From positions 62,001 to 126,000 of the forward strand of contig JAHQIW010007048.1 in assembly GCA_019055375.1 (NCBI GenBank): a stretch of DNA of 64,000 nucleotides. Reading direction: 5' to 3'. Source of the stretch: Parelaphostrongylus tenuis. Its lineage: Eukaryota > Nematoda > Chromadorea > Rhabditida > Metastrongylidae. The notes under the pieces are model-generated. The model saw only the letters and a program-made list of their open reading frames with translations. It did no database searches and was not told the origin of the DNA. Positions 1 through 13,199 of this stretch are shown piece after piece. Position 1 is the first letter of the stretch, and the number at the start of each line of letters is the position of its first letter. Position numbers and translations under genes: made by a program.

Positions 1-329
1 ATGGTAACCTTTTACAGTTCATTGTAGAGGCTACTTATGCGTTCAATAACCTTTTATAAATCTATAAACGGAGTTCAATTCATAGCGCATCCTTAAGTAC
101 TGATCAACGCCAATTGGTCTATTTCTCTCTCTTGCAGGTAAATCTATCGTTTATCGATGAACAGTTTGTTCATCATTTCAATATGTTCGTAACAAGTGGT
201 CGACTAAAACTATTCAATAATTATACCTTTCCTTCGAGTGCTTTTTTAAGACCACGCTCAAATTTCAATAGATCCTTCCATTATTATTTGAGCCAACATG
301 TCATGTGGTCTGGTAAAGGCTCTTGTACA

Positions 330-372
330 GCCCGAGACACGTGTTTCGTCCTTACAGACTCATCAGCCGGGC
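330..372 (-). ncRNA. Hammerhead ribozyme motif (HHR-1, locus A left)
   Basis: Read on the minus strand, stem I CCCGG pairs with UCGGG and encloses the core CUGAUGA, stem II GUCU-GUAA-GGAC (a GNRA tetraloop), GAAAC and the cleavage triplet GUC. Every invariant core base is present. Predicted cleavage lies between positions 336 and 335. Stem III is the bare palindrome CACGUG with no loop, so folding in cis would be weak; minimal type I hammerheads of this kind are thought to work best as dimers. Confidence 0.85.
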
Positions 373-544
373 AGAACCCGTCGTCTGTCGATCTTTTATA
401 GTCAGTTGCGAGTGCGAAATCACTGTGTTAGGTGAATGTTTCACCTGACATAGAGGGTAAAGCGTACGTCGTCGACAACCATATATAAGGAGTGTAAGGC
501 TCCCGAGAGAACTGACTATAAAAGATCGACAGACGACGGGTTCT

Positions 545-587
545 CCCCAGCTGATGAGTCTGTAAGGACGAAACACGTGTCTCGGGC
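545..587 (+). ncRNA. Hammerhead ribozyme motif (HHR-1, locus A right)
   Basis: The inverted partner of the motif at 330-372. CUGAUGAG lies at 551-558, GAAAC at 570-574 and the GUC triplet ends at 581, so predicted cleavage follows 581. All core bases are intact. Stem I has one A-C mismatch that the left copy does not have. A transcript through the whole foldback would hold this ribozyme and its own antisense, which would compete with the active fold. Confidence 0.83.
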
Positions 588-632
588 TGTACAAGAGCCC
601 TTACCAGACCACATGACATATTCAATAATTAT

Positions 633-3229
633 CGCAAAGTTTACAGTTAAACGCACATCACAAGTTCTGTAGGCTGTAGGCTTTGTGAAAGCTATCTGAA
701 AGTACTTTCTTCAAACTCTGGGTCTTTACGAAATTTCCTCTCTCTCTCAAGTCTCTTTCTTGTTATCCAAGTAAGTGCGCACAATGACTGTAACCGCTCG
801 TTCCATGTAATGGTAGGGTGGCTGGCGTCCGTTTAATGTGACATCGGCAGTCTCAATTGAACATGTTTTCTTTTAGGCGAAAACTCGTCCCAAATTTTAT
901 GACACACTTCCAAGTGAATCGGCTGATGATTTAATGTTATTCTTATTGTTAGCTTTTCTCGTGACTAAGCTCGTTTTTCAAGAATTTATTTCCTATTCAC
1001 TTGAAAATTTCATAGATCGGTATCTAATAGATTTATAGAAGTGAACTTGTTTTGTCACATTATTCACACATGCAATTTCCACAGAGCGTCTTTCCGGACT
1101 GAATTATGTTAGAAACTGGATTTTCCAAAAAGTCGATTGGGAAAAGTAATTTTACCTAGAAATCAGCAGCTGCAAGGATGTGAAGGAATATGGGTTTTTC
1201 GGGTTGCTGAAGAAAAAATCATCGAAGAAAAGTCCCGTTGTGTGAGATGTTAAGCCATATTAAATAATATAAAACAAGCGGCTGTCACATTGTCTGTGAT
1301 CTGAATTATGCAGAACTTTAGTTCATTAGCATTTATCAAGTAATATCTTGAAAAACATTCGTTTAACATTCAAATAATATAGTATCTGAAAAGCTTTGCG
1401 AGTGTTTGATTCATACCCACTATATTTCCAGTATTCTGTATAAACACTATTTATTAATTTGATGTGAATGAATTTGACTAAATTTACGTATATCGCAAAG
1501 TTACGATCAACGAAATTTTGATTTTGAGTCATTCTGCCAGAATTTCTGAGAGTTCGAGCTACAAATCATGCGTGTATCATTACAAGACTTCTCTATCTAC
1601 CGCATTTCTGGCGCCACTTTTCATAGGATTATACCCTTCGCAACATAGTTCAAACCATTCACGTGGAACCATCACCGACATTCTCCTAATCACCGTTTTC
1701 GCTGATTTCATAAATTTCTGCTCCCACAAACTAAAGAAGGTTTGTGCTAATGGACCCAATCTTTTTTCGAATGATTCTCCCATAATTTGTGTTTTTTTCC
1801 AGCAAATAAGATTACATCATTAAAATTGACTTTTTTGTGTAAAGTTTGATGAAAACGTGCAATGATCCAAGTGGTTGCAAGTGAACATAATAGCTCTCAT
1901 AATAGCTCATGCAATTTAAATCAATTTTGGATCAGTTCCCTATAAATCATTGAGTTTATTTCCGTAATATCTTCAGTTCCCACGTAAGCTCATTTGCTGA
2001 GAATGAATTTACCTAAATGATTAACGATAATAGCAAAAAATAGTCGTCAGTCTTCACATCGTTTTTTTCACAAGCGTGTGCATAACCTTTATTCGACGCT
2101 ATGTGCTAAAGCTGAAACATGAAAGAACAAGTTCAGAATTTGAGCCTAATTGCTTCATCACTTAACGAACTATGTCTTCTGATTATTTTTAAGAAGTATG
2201 AATTTAGCAGTGACTAGAAGTATCAGCGATTCTGCGATGCACACTCCTCGTTGGTTTGAACTCGATATAACTAAGCCCTCCATTCATTCGGGATCATCAA
2301 ATTGGTACTAGACATGTTTGAGAGGATAAAAACACTGCAGCAGTAGGCCCTACTCAAATGAATACGCAAGCCCAAATAAGCATTCATTTATCTCCACGAT
2401 GCTTGGCAAATAGGTGTCATTTGGACACCGTAGTACCATGAGGTTTACATCTTTCAAGCTGCTCGTCCACAGATTTGGGTACACCTGGCGTTTAGCTCTT
2501 GAAAACTGTTTAAACTCTCTTCCCTTTATGTAAAGCGAACAAAGAACGGCGATCTAAGCGATTCAAATTGCCGCGTCTTTACTGAATACTAATTACCAAT
2601 TGAGCACTGTTTCAATACGCATTTCGATTTTTCATTAACGACGCAATTTGAATTTTAGCCAGTCACACGGGTTGGCTACGGTTACGGATGTGTTAATGTG
2701 GTCGATGACTTATGACCAGTTTCCCAAAATTTCGTCAACTTCGAATGCTATGCCTATCGTCCTTTAGTGCTATAAAGTTACAAAATTTTTTTCAAAACAA
2801 ACAAAAACTACTTAAGAGAGTAGAAGATGACGTTTGACCCAGTTGTCATCAGCCACCTCAACGACTACACCCCAGCACCTCTCATCATACAAGAATATCT
2901 CGCATTCCTTCACAGCTACGCGGAGATCTTTGGTAGCGGGTGCGCAGACGCAATTTTCGGATTACCGTAATTAGGGTCCCTGGGTTCTTGTTCAGCAATT
3001 TGCATCTATTGGATTGTCCCTTAATGCTTTTTGCATTATTGGTTTATTCAGTTTTTTAGATCCAAATCGGCTCATTACCAGAAGGTTGTGATATGTTGAA
3101 GAATGTTCTAGTAGCTTGGGCAGACACTTGTATACGACCTTAACACCATCGGTCGTCAGCTAAGTCGAATGGGTTACCGCAAGCTAAGGTCCCATTGATA
3201 TCTCATGCATTGATCGACCACTTCACATT
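633..3229. other. No gene seen
   Basis: AT-rich sequence with stops in all frames. The open frame at 1518-1823 (+) is opposed by an equally open minus frame at 1580-1783, and neither shows splice context or a family signature. No RNA gene or clear repeat boundary was found. Confidence 0.5.
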
Positions 3230-3580
3230 GCAAAATCCTTTCCGTATTTGGAGAAACTGTGTTGGACCATGCTTCCACATCCATATATAGCCCTGAAATT
3301 TTTTATCGGATCATGATCTATTCTGCGCCCTGAAGCAGCATCTGCGGGAGAAAAAAGTCGAAGACTACAACCCACACAAAGGTGACCTCAACAACTTATT
3401 TAATCGTTAACCTCAATATTTCAAGGAGGAAAACACCTAATTCTTGCCTAGCAAATGGTTGCATAACATTTATTATGATGGTGAATATGTCGTTTCTTAA
3501 CTGACTCTCTTGATTAAATAACAATTCAATTAAGAATAATGTTGAAACGCGAGAAAAAGTATGGGAAAACCCATTGCTCA
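3230..3580. repeat. Dispersed repeat R1, copy 1
   Basis: Shares blocks with 26600-27180: a segment around 'gaagcagcatctgcgggaga' near 3330-3350 (26670-26690 in the other copy), and an AT-rich segment near 3505-3570 that matches 27095-27170. No coding capacity. The second copy carries an extra stretch with a hammerhead-like motif (26990-27036). Confidence 0.5.
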
Positions 3581-5379
3581 CAACATTGCGTCCCTAAGCG
3601 GATACTTGTTTATTCATAAATATTCTTAGAAGAGAAGCATAAAATGAATGCCAATCATAGGCTTGAGTATTCAGCCTTCACAAATTCATCAACTAACGAT
3701 AGTATCTGAAATTGGCCTCGTAGTTCCAGGTCGATCAGTGTTACACTACTGTGCTTGTGATCGTATCAAGTATTGCGTCTTTAGGAAGTATTCAAGGAAT
3801 CATCTATACAAAAACTGAAGGCTGATCTCACATACTGCCCCTTCTAACCATTCATTTTTCGTTGTCTCAAAAATACATATCAATCAAATTCAGCCTCATT
3901 CCGGAAAAAGACTTCCAGTTGCGAATGAGTGATTAGAAATCAGGAATTTAGTTCACACTCTACTTCTTTTCTGAGAATCAGTGTGGAGTTCGGAAGGCTT
4001 AACATCTGTCACGTGTCTATACTGTCACTAACTCTTATTTGCGTAGATCTTGACGCTCGTTGTACCGCGAGTCCGACATCTGCGTACACTGTATTTCATC
4101 GTATTGTGCCAGCGTGCAATCACTAGTGTGACTTTTCCAGCTTCTTCTAAACTTTCAATCATCAGTGATAAAGTGTGCATTTCTAACCAATCACCAAATA
4201 TAACTCTGTCGATTTGTAACATTAGTAATAGTTTCCGTGATCATATCTATGATTCTGCTCAATCCTTTATCACTCGGTCGACTAAGTACAGAAATACTGG
4301 TGGAAAGTGCAAATAGCAAGACGAAAAGCGCTTTCTAGTCGACAAAGATTGGCAATTATCTACGGTTATGGGATGGGAACATCCTGGCACGGCTCATTCC
4401 AGTTTCTTGGGGAAAATCACATTCTGTAAGTATACTCCATGGGAGTACGTGAACAGCAAATTATTAACCGAAGTCGCCACACTAGCTTGTTCATCTTGAA
4501 AGAGAACTTTTGCAGTCCAACAAATCTCACGGAACAACTGTATGGGCTCGTACGATATTGTGATCCGGTCATGTAGATATGTTTGTTTCACTTTTCTTAG
4601 GAGTCAAGTATTCTCCATGGTTTTGATTGCCACAGTAGTGGCTCTCATCTGCATAGTTTTCTTATTCGTCGTTAACACATTTTCTCGTCATTTCAATTAC
4701 CATAATCGATCTATGATGTCTGACAGCTGTACTGCCGAACAAACAAAACATAATGTCTGGCAGTGCCAATTCGCTCAGCTTATTACAAGTCTTTTTTTTT
4801 TTACTTCACTCCTGTTTATTGTCCTAATATGTGCCTAGCAATTTTGACCAGAAAATGCTTGCACAAAATTTTTTCTTCTATGTCGTGAATTTACAAAAAA
4901 AGGCATCAAAATTCTTGCAATCAGACCCTAAAAACAAAAATGTCAAGCAGTTGAAATTAGCGAGAAACGTTGAAATTTCGTGTTAAAATGAAACGACAGA
5001 GAGTTGTCGCTTCGATAAGTTGGCTTCGTCAATGTTTTCTTCTTATTCACCATATCGCCAAAACTCCATTGAATTATGAAATTTTCGAGTTCGCACAGCG
5101 GTAATGATTAAAGATGCCGCGAGAATCGCAAGTGTCACAGCTTTGAATCCAGCTTTGTGAGCTAACTAGGCCTCCCAATCTTTCTAGTTCTACAAATTGG
5201 TTTCTGAGTTCTCTGAGGAGGCGGATAAGTATTCAATCAAATCCCTACTGCCATGAGCAAAATCGATTGGAAATCGCTACTTAAAAGGCTGATCGACACT
5301 GAGTAATATACCCTAACAAAGTTATCAACTCCTATCTAACTTAGAATTTTATTTGATCAGTATCACAGTTATTTTCACT
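3581..5379. other. No gene seen
   Basis: Short open frames on both strands around 4030-4320 and 4540-4840 overlap each other. None has supporting splice sites or recognisable motifs. Confidence 0.45.
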
Positions 5380-5620
5380 GCTCGTATCCCAATACTTCTA
5401 GCATTCAAGTCGTTTTTGTCATCTTCTTGAATGCCGTGGAACATGACTTCGCAGGTCTCTTTGCAATCTCGAGGGTAGCCTGGCCGTGGCATTCAATAAG
5501 ACGTTCGTTGTTAACTACCGGAGGGTGTTAGTGATGGGGATCGGCCCCACGCGCGCCGCGACGAGCATAACAACCATTTGGCTACGAATCCCCGCTCTTG
5601 TCTATACAATCAAGATGTGT
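5380..5620. repeat. Dispersed repeat R2, copy 1
   Basis: About 240 bp alignable by eye with 13200-13440. Shared landmarks in order: 'agtacttctagcatttaagt'-like start, 'caatctcgaag/ggtagcctggc', 'ggcgttcgtt', 'cgcgcactgcgacgagcat' and 'caaccactcgg'. This copy is less GC-rich and more diverged. The short open frame in the second copy (13252-13440) falls wholly inside the repeat and is not a gene. Confidence 0.6.
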
Positions 5621-6604
5621 TAGACTCGTGGGTTTCGTTATTTGCGACCTATAATTACGATCCTACCAAGGTCATTCGACTATAGGCTTTTTTTTTGTGA
5701 AAAGGAATTCCTCAAAATTCTAAAATTCTAATTGTGTGCTAAAATGTCTTATTTTATAGGTCAGCTGAGAAATAATTGCCAAATTTCTTTTCGCAAAGCC
5801 TAGCGCGTGTGTTTGAAAATTAAACCAATATACGCTTCATTCTACCTAATAAAAAATTCAGGAAGTACTGAGAAAAAGATTTGTTGTGATTCTCAACTTG
5901 CTGTAGATTTCTGAAGCACAAGAAGCGAGAAAATGCGCACAATGCTGTCGTAGGCACAGTTTTTATGCATGAGATTTCCGTATAAGCTTATAGAAAATAT
6001 GCTAAAAAAATATGGAGAGATCCCTGGGTTGTGAACCTCAAATTATTGTGACCATGGTGATACTTTCTGATACTTCGACGTGATTCTTGAGATTTCTTAC
6101 TATTTGTGATTTTCTAGTCCCTTGTTCTATTTATCTACTTGACCTTCTCATCACCTATTTATTTAGACGTTAGCTATACCAATTATCGATCGGTTACTGT
6201 TGATCTATTCACGGTCAGAAATCGCTATGTTTGCATTACTGCTCAGTGAGAGATTTTCGTTGGCTTATTTTGTTGACATATGTTGGAGTAATATTTGCTA
6301 GCGGGGCTCTATGCACTTTGGTCAGTTGCAATGGTTTTCGTCATCAATTCTGATGCTAATTATCATCGCCTTGCATGTCAGCATCAAGAAGACGTTTTCT
6401 TACTTCCAACAATACTCATTCTAAGAAATCATATACTGAGTCCCGGTTCAGGATGAATAGATCAGTTTTTATAATGTCTCTGATATATAGCTTACTATAC
6501 AATAGGCTACTTCACAATCTTCTCTTGACCGTTATAATTTCTCCAGAAAAATGCGATAAACAAATGTGATGTGTATCGAGGCATCTAGTTCTTTGAAAGT
6601 GTTT

Positions 6605-6712
6605 AGTCCGATAGAATGTTTCAAGTCTTTCAGAGGTCTGGTATGATATCTCTGGTGGTAGACGTACGTTACCTACGTTCCGGCTTTTTCGAAAGCCTCA
6701 CCAGAAAATGTT
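6605..6712 (-). mobile_element. HHR-2 hammerhead repeat copy
   Basis: On the minus strand: CUGGUGAG (6697-6704), a perfect stem II GGCUUU-CGAA-AAAGCC, GGAAC in place of GAAAC, then a stem III ACGUA/UACGU and GUC before the family tail ('cataccagacctc', then 'gaaacattctatcgga'). Core changes A6-to-G and A13-to-G should abolish cleavage. The 5' half of stem I is missing. Confidence 0.6.
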
Positions 6713-7479
6713 TAGGTGTTGAAAGTTGAATATATCAACTTAGAGTAAATCAGCTATTAACCGTTTATGCAAAATAGAAAAAAATATGTTCAAAAAAGAA
6801 GAAAGAAAAAAAAATAGATGTAGCAGAAACTCAAGAAATACGAAAGTTTAAACAATACAATAGTCCCAAGTGCGAAGTGGTATTACAAACTTTTGATTCT
6901 TTACTCTTAATTGATGTGTATTGCATATTTTTATACCTCTTATGATCAAAGATCTTTCTCGTGTGAGAGATTTCGCGGCAGTTTTTCTTAGAGGTACATG
7001 GCTCTTCTTCAGTTCACTTGAAGAATGTGACGTTAAAAGAGACCAGAAATGGTTGAGTGATTAAGTAAGGGTGATTTTATGTTTATTTATGGAAAGCCAG
7101 TTAAGTTTCAACCTCTATGCTATGAAAAAGGTTAGCGAGAGATCTTCATGTGGAGCCTTTTTAAGATTTAGTAATAAAGACGATTTTGATCCCAGACAGT
7201 GCCGAACGGCGAGAGCCTGTACGACTCACTCGATGGTGATTAGAATTGTAGGTTAAAAAAAGTTATAAATGACCTGTGCTCTGCTTCTGGAAGGATTAGA
7301 AACATGAGCGCCTTCTCTCTAGTCATAAGCCAGTGATCATACACACTTTTCCTGACTCACATGACAACATTTCATAGGAAAGTAAAGAATTCACAACAGT
7401 CGTCATCCTGAGCGGAATAGTCGAACAAGAGGATTGATGGCAAGTGTTGTTCGATGGCTATAGAAGTGAAGAGCTACTG

Positions 7480-7950
7480 GAAAGAAGAACATTCCTTTTG
7501 CCAGATCAGCTTTTTGAGTGGCCCTAACAAGCACATAGCAAACCGCCCTAGCGCGCATATCAACGACATGCGATGAAAATTAACCAATCAAAAAAGAATG
7601 ATCGCGACAGGGATTCTGTTGTATGGACCACTCCAATGTTAGTCATAAAATTCTGCATAGGCTACTGCCTCGATTTTGTCGTAGCCTTTGTCGATCACAA
7701 AAAAGCACTTGACAGCGTCGAAAGGAGACATCCTATCAATCAAGCAAGGGCTAGTCCGCCGAAAACAATGCTACCTTAATGTAAATCCATCCTTGCCATT
7801 TGAATCTGTTATAGCCCCCTTCATTGTTCTATTGAGAAGGAAAATTCGAGAACGCAATATTAATTTCAAAAACTGTTTGCTGACTCTATCTAAGTTCTAT
7901 TTAACGCGTTCCATTAGGCGAAGAGGCCATATGCAGGTGCTATTGTAGAT
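7480..7950 (+). pseudogene. RTE-type reverse transcriptase fragment
   Basis: Conceptual translation gives FVVAFVDHKKALDSVE at about 7676-7725, which fits the reverse transcriptase block usually written FIDxKKAFDSVE in non-LTR elements of the RTE group. The following residues break into other frames and stops within about 200 bp. Upstream residues resemble the preceding RT segment. It is a dead fragment. Confidence 0.6.
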
Positions 7951-8067
7951 TTCTATCAAACGTTTTCTACCGGGTGAGATGAAAGATAAAGCGATGAATA
8001 GGTGGAAAAAAGTGAAGTGTACGGTTTTGTGCTTGTGAAGTCTTTGTGTTCAACTACAATATCAGAT

Positions 8068-8630
8068 CTTCTCATAAGTTTCGGCATTAGAGAAATAAAC
8101 ACCAAATTTATTCACCTCACATAATTGAAATTGCTCAACATCATTATTCAAAGTATCTGCCATCAATCTGAACACATTTCTACCATCTCTCAGGCAACGA
8201 AACAACACCGCTTTATGCAGAATTTTCCGAACTTCCTTACCAAATTTGTCCATACTTATCGCATTATGGCCGCTCAATGCAGCCTTTATTGCAATTTGCT
8301 GCTTTACGAGTACGAATTGGGACGCTTGCACAGACCGCCTTCGATAACATCAACCGTACGAAGGCTCAAGGAACTGTGTCCAGGCACAACGTTTCGGTCC
8401 TTGCGAAGTTTCGCAATAATGCCATGAGGCGATGATGCGTATGGACAAATTTGGTTCCAAAGGAAAGCTTAGAGAATTCGGGACAGAATGGTACTGATTT
8501 GTTGCCTGAGAGATGACAGAAATGTGTTCAGGGTGATGGCGCATGCTTTGAATAGCCTTGTTGAGCAGTTTATTTACTTCTGGTTATTAAATATAGTATG
8601 CATTGCTCTAGTCCCAAAACTTATGAGAAG
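8068..8630. repeat. Foldback (MITE-like) element R3
   Basis: Sequence from about 8068-8260 returns inverted at about 8420-8630. Both arms contain the phrase 'gaacacatttct.tcatctctcaggcaac', with 'caaatttgtccatac' further in. The overlapping open frames on both strands here are products of the palindrome. The centre (8375-8412, minus) has a CGAAACGTTGTG phrase like that of degenerate hammerheads in Penelope-like elements. Confidence 0.6.
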
Positions 8631-8639
8631 GCCTAATAG

Positions 8640-11335
8640 TATTGATTAGTGCAGAAGAAATCATAGAGACGAACGAGATAAAGCATGGTGCACTTTTGAT
8701 CTTTGTGAGAAAGCCGCTGCTTAGCTGATGTGTTCAGACTTCTCAAGCATCAATGAAAGTGTGCTTAATCGCGCTCGTAAAATGAGAGTTTTATGCCAAC
8801 ACTACTGAGTTGTTATCACTCTAGATTAGAGTAAAAGATCACAGAACGACATTTTCAGTAGTCTCGGTGCGTTGGAAACGCATACATTATATCTGATCGG
8901 AGAGCTATTCAGTTTAAAGTCCACTATTCATTGAGAAAATCTAAATAAATTTATAACCTTCCTAGAAATCGTACCGAATTGGATTTTTCTGAGGTGTATT
9001 TGGCACAAGTTTGAAGAACTTTTTCAGAGGAAAATTTGGAGATGTATTTCGAATTTTATCGCATAAATGCTCTTTCATAAAGTTTTTCCACATGAGTGCA
9101 TTTAACTCAGTATTCATGGGTGCTCTGCATTGCACAAGGCCGTTATTCAAAACCGCACTTACGACTAACACCAGTCAGTTCGTCCGTGGTCACCAAACTA
9201 ATAGCATACTCATCGGCAAAGACAAGTAGGAACATTGACTTGATAGATCAGTGGGTTACCACGAGTCATTGTATTTTCAGATATGCATAAAACCAGCTAT
9301 ACCATGCCTCGAGTGAAATGGAATGCATCTTACGCATTCCTCAGAGATAAAAACTCGGAACGCTTCATGCTTCGGTGCTTTCACTGACCAAAACGACCAT
9401 ATCTGAATGGATTTCTTCATGCTTTTATCTGATGTTGAACACCCACAGCACTACAAGTATAGGATACGAAGGAAAACTCTGTTTGGTACAATCCCGCCCA
9501 CTTATGCGACGGCTGCCCTCGTGCTCTCCGCAACCTTCAATTCTCGAGAGTCGTCTTCTACGATATGCACTTAGGAGATTTTCGTCCACCTCCGTAAAAC
9601 CCATCATCAGTCGTCATCGATTTCCAAATTACCGTGCGTTTTTGGTTTTTTGTCGTGAAAAACCATGAATGCATTTCGCTGTCTTCAACCTTCTATCGGC
9701 TGAGATACGACTATTTGCTGAATCGACACATCAGTTCTATCAACTTGACGGTCTGTTGAGAAGTTCTGCAGTTTACAAACTGCTAATAATATTGATCAAG
9801 CGATTTTTCAAATAGCGCACAAACTTTCCTTTCATTTGATGCTTTTATACGAGGTTGACGAAGATTTAAGGTGTCTCACATCGTGAAACGGTTCCAGAAA
9901 CGACGACTTTTGAAGAAGATTTACTAACGTTGCTCAATCTTCTAATAAAATGACAGTGCGCGAGATATTTTTTCATTTTTTGAATATTATGTCGAAGTTT
10001 GGTGAAAGTCAGTCTTTCGATTCTCTAGTAACGTTACATACGCTTGGTGCTACCTCTTGACCTCATAATCTAAGTTATTGATTGAGATACTTGTTTACTA
10101 ATGAGGAAATAACCCGTTGATGCTGTTGTGAACATTGGAGAATTTATGAAAACGGAATGCTCATGTTTTGTGGAGACAGTGTCAGATCATCACTGTGTGT
10201 CGTACTCTAATAGAGAGCCATAAACTACGGACAAGGATGTGCGTCTTAACGAGTTTCATTCCACGTAATCGCACATAAATCACAGAGTCCTTCAGAAATG
10301 AGATTCGATTAACAATTTGTCATCACCACTTCAATTTTTATACGTACCAAGTTCAAATCGTGATTCTGTCGCGAACGTCAATCTACTTGTTTCTGCCAAA
10401 TCGTGCAATATGATTGACATTTTTCCTTCAAGTACGGTGGCCTATTTGATAGTGACGGATCTATAATAGCACTTGATTGTTGAGAGACAAGAGCTAATTT
10501 TGTTGTCATTTTTGACCAAAAAACATTTAAAAGCGCAAACTGTTTAATATCCATACTTAAACCATTCGTCATCATTAATTGTGAGGCCTAGCAACTTCTT
10601 TTACTCGTACAGTTGCATTATAATCGTCGTCCTTGGAAATGGTCAAGTACGGGTTTGAATCAAGCGAGAACCTAAGGTCTAATCTTCCGTCCACATTGAC
10701 TCATAGAATTCTGGCTATGCCTATCTTGTATAGATTCCGTAGCGATTTCAAGTCTTTACTATAGGCCTCTAAATTGGAAGTTTGTGGATCAGCAATTCCG
10801 ATTCCTCCCAGACGCTGTGACTGTGATGGACGACGAATCCTATGTTTAGTTGAGCGATCACTTGAGTACAATCTAGTAACAAGATCACTTTTTACATCTA
10901 TGTTTAAAGTTTGGACGTAAATAATAATATTTATACACTTTGCATCGAGTAAGTATCGTGTTATTTGTTCACTGACATCACACAATCGACGACATGTATA
11001 GCAGTTCAAGGTCATGTTGCTCCAGTTGGAAACGACAGCTCAGAGGTCGCGATGGTCTTGTTACAATTCTCGACGAAAGGTGATCGAAGTTCAGATAATC
11101 CAATAACACTAAAAGTGAAATTTTATGCGCCTCACATTTTTGTCGATTTTTCCAGTATTAATAATTGAATACTTTCAGAAATAACGAGTCTGTAATACAA
11201 TGACAAATTTAACGTTACTTTTGTCAGTGCTAATCGTTATTGTCTACAAAGTGGAATGAAAAAGAGAGACTAATGTAGCATAATAGAGTAGTCACTTTCG
11301 TGTGATTTGGTTTTGGTGGAATTCCCTTCCCACAA
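8640..11335. other. No gene seen
   Basis: Unique-looking AT-rich sequence. Frames at 9375-9668 (+) and 10701-11015 (-) are about 100 codons but have no motif, no strong splice context and no repeat partner in the window. Confidence 0.4.
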
Positions 11336-11399
11336 TTATAGCCACGGTTTGGTCAGTTGCAGTTGAACGTTGCCTTGCAGTGAATACATAGACTGTTTC

Positions 11400-11730
11400 A
11401 TCCATGTTGTAATCGTGTAGCTGTGGATCAGGCTGGAAGTGCTATAAGTGAACGGTGAAAGACTAAAGTATGAAGCATTTAGCGTTGATCAGTGTCTAAC
11501 AGATGCATCGTGCATTTGATTCCGTTCGCAACATCGTAGGGATAGATGGATACATATCAGACCTATGCAATGACTTGGTCTACCGATATGTTGAAGTAGT
11601 ACTTGTACATCCGCAGACAAATGTGTTACAATGGCGTACTTGTAAGTATGAGACGCAGAATTGGACCCGTGACCAATTCCACACGTATTACAGGCCGCCT
11701 ATAACCAGCTTTTCTTTGTTTCTTTTTTGA
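11400..11730 (+). pseudogene. Possible RTE reverse transcriptase remnant
   Basis: The frame from 11503 starts MHRAFDSV, compatible with the KKAFDSV block of RTE reverse transcriptases. About 80 bp upstream in another frame is VDQAG, which fits the conserved EQAGF block that precedes it. Spacing between the two blocks is right, but the residues between are frameshifted. Weaker than the fragment at 7480-7950. Confidence 0.4.
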
Positions 11731-12369
11731 CTAAACAGCTGATGCGGTGCAGTTTGTTCGATGCCTCTAAGAGTTTTCATTCATTTTATGGCCAAAATTT
11801 GATGCGAGATGATACGCTGTTTGCTTTTCATAATATAAATTCGACGTTTCCGACATGAAAATGTCATCACGAAAAGAAAACCGCGTAAATAAATGATAGC
11901 GTTGAAATTGGTGTTCAACTGGCACTTTGTTGTGATCATCTCCGTTTCGTCCTTTCCTTTTCTCCTTTGTCGGGCAGCTACACAATGATGTGACTGAATC
12001 ATTCCGCTTTTGTCATTCAGTCATTTTTTTTTTCCTTGTATCGCGCGCACATACCCTTCCGTCGCCGCCACATCTGCATAATGGCGCTATTGTTCATGTG
12101 CTAGTAGCTCAGTGGTATTCACTTCGCTATCACTTATTCCTTTTGAATCTACTTATATGTTCATCCTATTGTGTTGATTGACATTTCTACAACTACTCTA
12201 ATGAAATGTCAAACTTTGAAATCCACTTGACGTTTTCATTTAATCCAGTGGAATTCTGTTCGTTTTATTCTACCTCTAGATGAAAAGTATTCATTTAGTG
12301 AGTGAGATTTTTTTTTATTGTAAGACGTCTACTCCTTTGGCGTGACTCAAAGCATAAAACTGTTTGAAT

Positions 12370-12905
12370 AGCTAAGTAGACCTAAAAACTGCTCTACAAA
12401 GAAAGGTGATCCCTCTCTTGAAAATAAGAATCATAAACCCTTTGGAGACCGCAATTGCAGTCGCTGTATCCGGAACGATTCGCCAGCGGCGCGCGAAAAT
12501 CACTCGAAAGCTTAAATCGCTGGCTAGCGCGATAAGTGTCCGTTTTTTCATGTAAAGCATAAGTTTTTTTCCTCCTCCTACAGCGCTATAAAAGGAGCTT
12601 TTCCAAAAAAATAAACACATTTTTGAGTTCTTTGAAAATCGCGCTATCGCATGAGTACTGGCACTCTAAAGAAGAATTTTGTCCAGCGAAATATAAGCGA
12701 GATAACAAAAAAGCACGTTGTCGTTTGAAACACACTTTCATTTTGAATTTTATGGCGTGACAAAAGGATGTTTGAAAAAGGGGTCGCGCTCTTCTCTAGC
12801 CAGAAATTTAAGCTTCTGAATGATTACTATCACTCCTATGCAAAGTTCTTCTTTAGCGAATGAGATTGGTTTTTCATTTGTTGTCGTCTAACATATAAAA
12901 ACACT
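12370..12905. repeat. Periodic dispersed repeat R4 (several units)
   Basis: Contains degenerate units with the recurring phrases 'gcttctgaatgattactat', 'cagcgaatgagattgg' and a 'cagcgctataaaaggagctt' segment. The same phrases recur, in either orientation, around 26.3, 36.3-37.1, 38.2-38.8, 47.2, 49.3, 53.3-53.5, 54.9, 55.5, 59.0 and 63.6-64.0 kb. No coding capacity. Confidence 0.55.
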
Positions 12906-13199
12906 TTCGTCTTTGATTATGCACCCCAATTCGCGTGCTCTACTCAGTTTCTATTTCTTCTTAGTCAAAATGCCTTTAAGATGATTTCCTAGACGTCGTT
13001 CAGTTCCCACCTGTCCAATGACTTTGGTGGAACCACATATAGGTGGTTTTGGAGGTCCGTCAGTACATCAGGGGCTTTCTTAATGGAAAAGAAGAGGTTC
13101 TAACCCTCTCGGACCACCCACGTCCTCTGCATCTACAACCCCCAACGTTGGAACATAATCGATGTGATGTTGTATTGTTACAATTGTATTGACGCTTTT

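Larger units (their letters stand above)
229..632. mobile_element. HHR-1 foldback element, locus A
   Basis: Two arms, 299-404 and 513-618, are inverted copies of each other over 106 bp with only three mismatches, around a centre of about 108 bp. Each arm carries a complete hammerhead ribozyme motif, the left on the minus strand and the right on the plus strand. The outer left part (229-298) begins with a segment (cgagtg, then ttaagaccac) that recurs as the terminal segment of the related copies near 43.1, 52.7 and 60.6 kb. The near identity of the arms implies recent formation or gene conversion. No protein is encoded, so it is non-autonomous. Confidence 0.8.

Noticed and set aside
352..625. 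Overlapping 65-95 codon frames at the first ribozyme locus
   Set aside because: They arise from the palindromic ribozyme element read on both strands.
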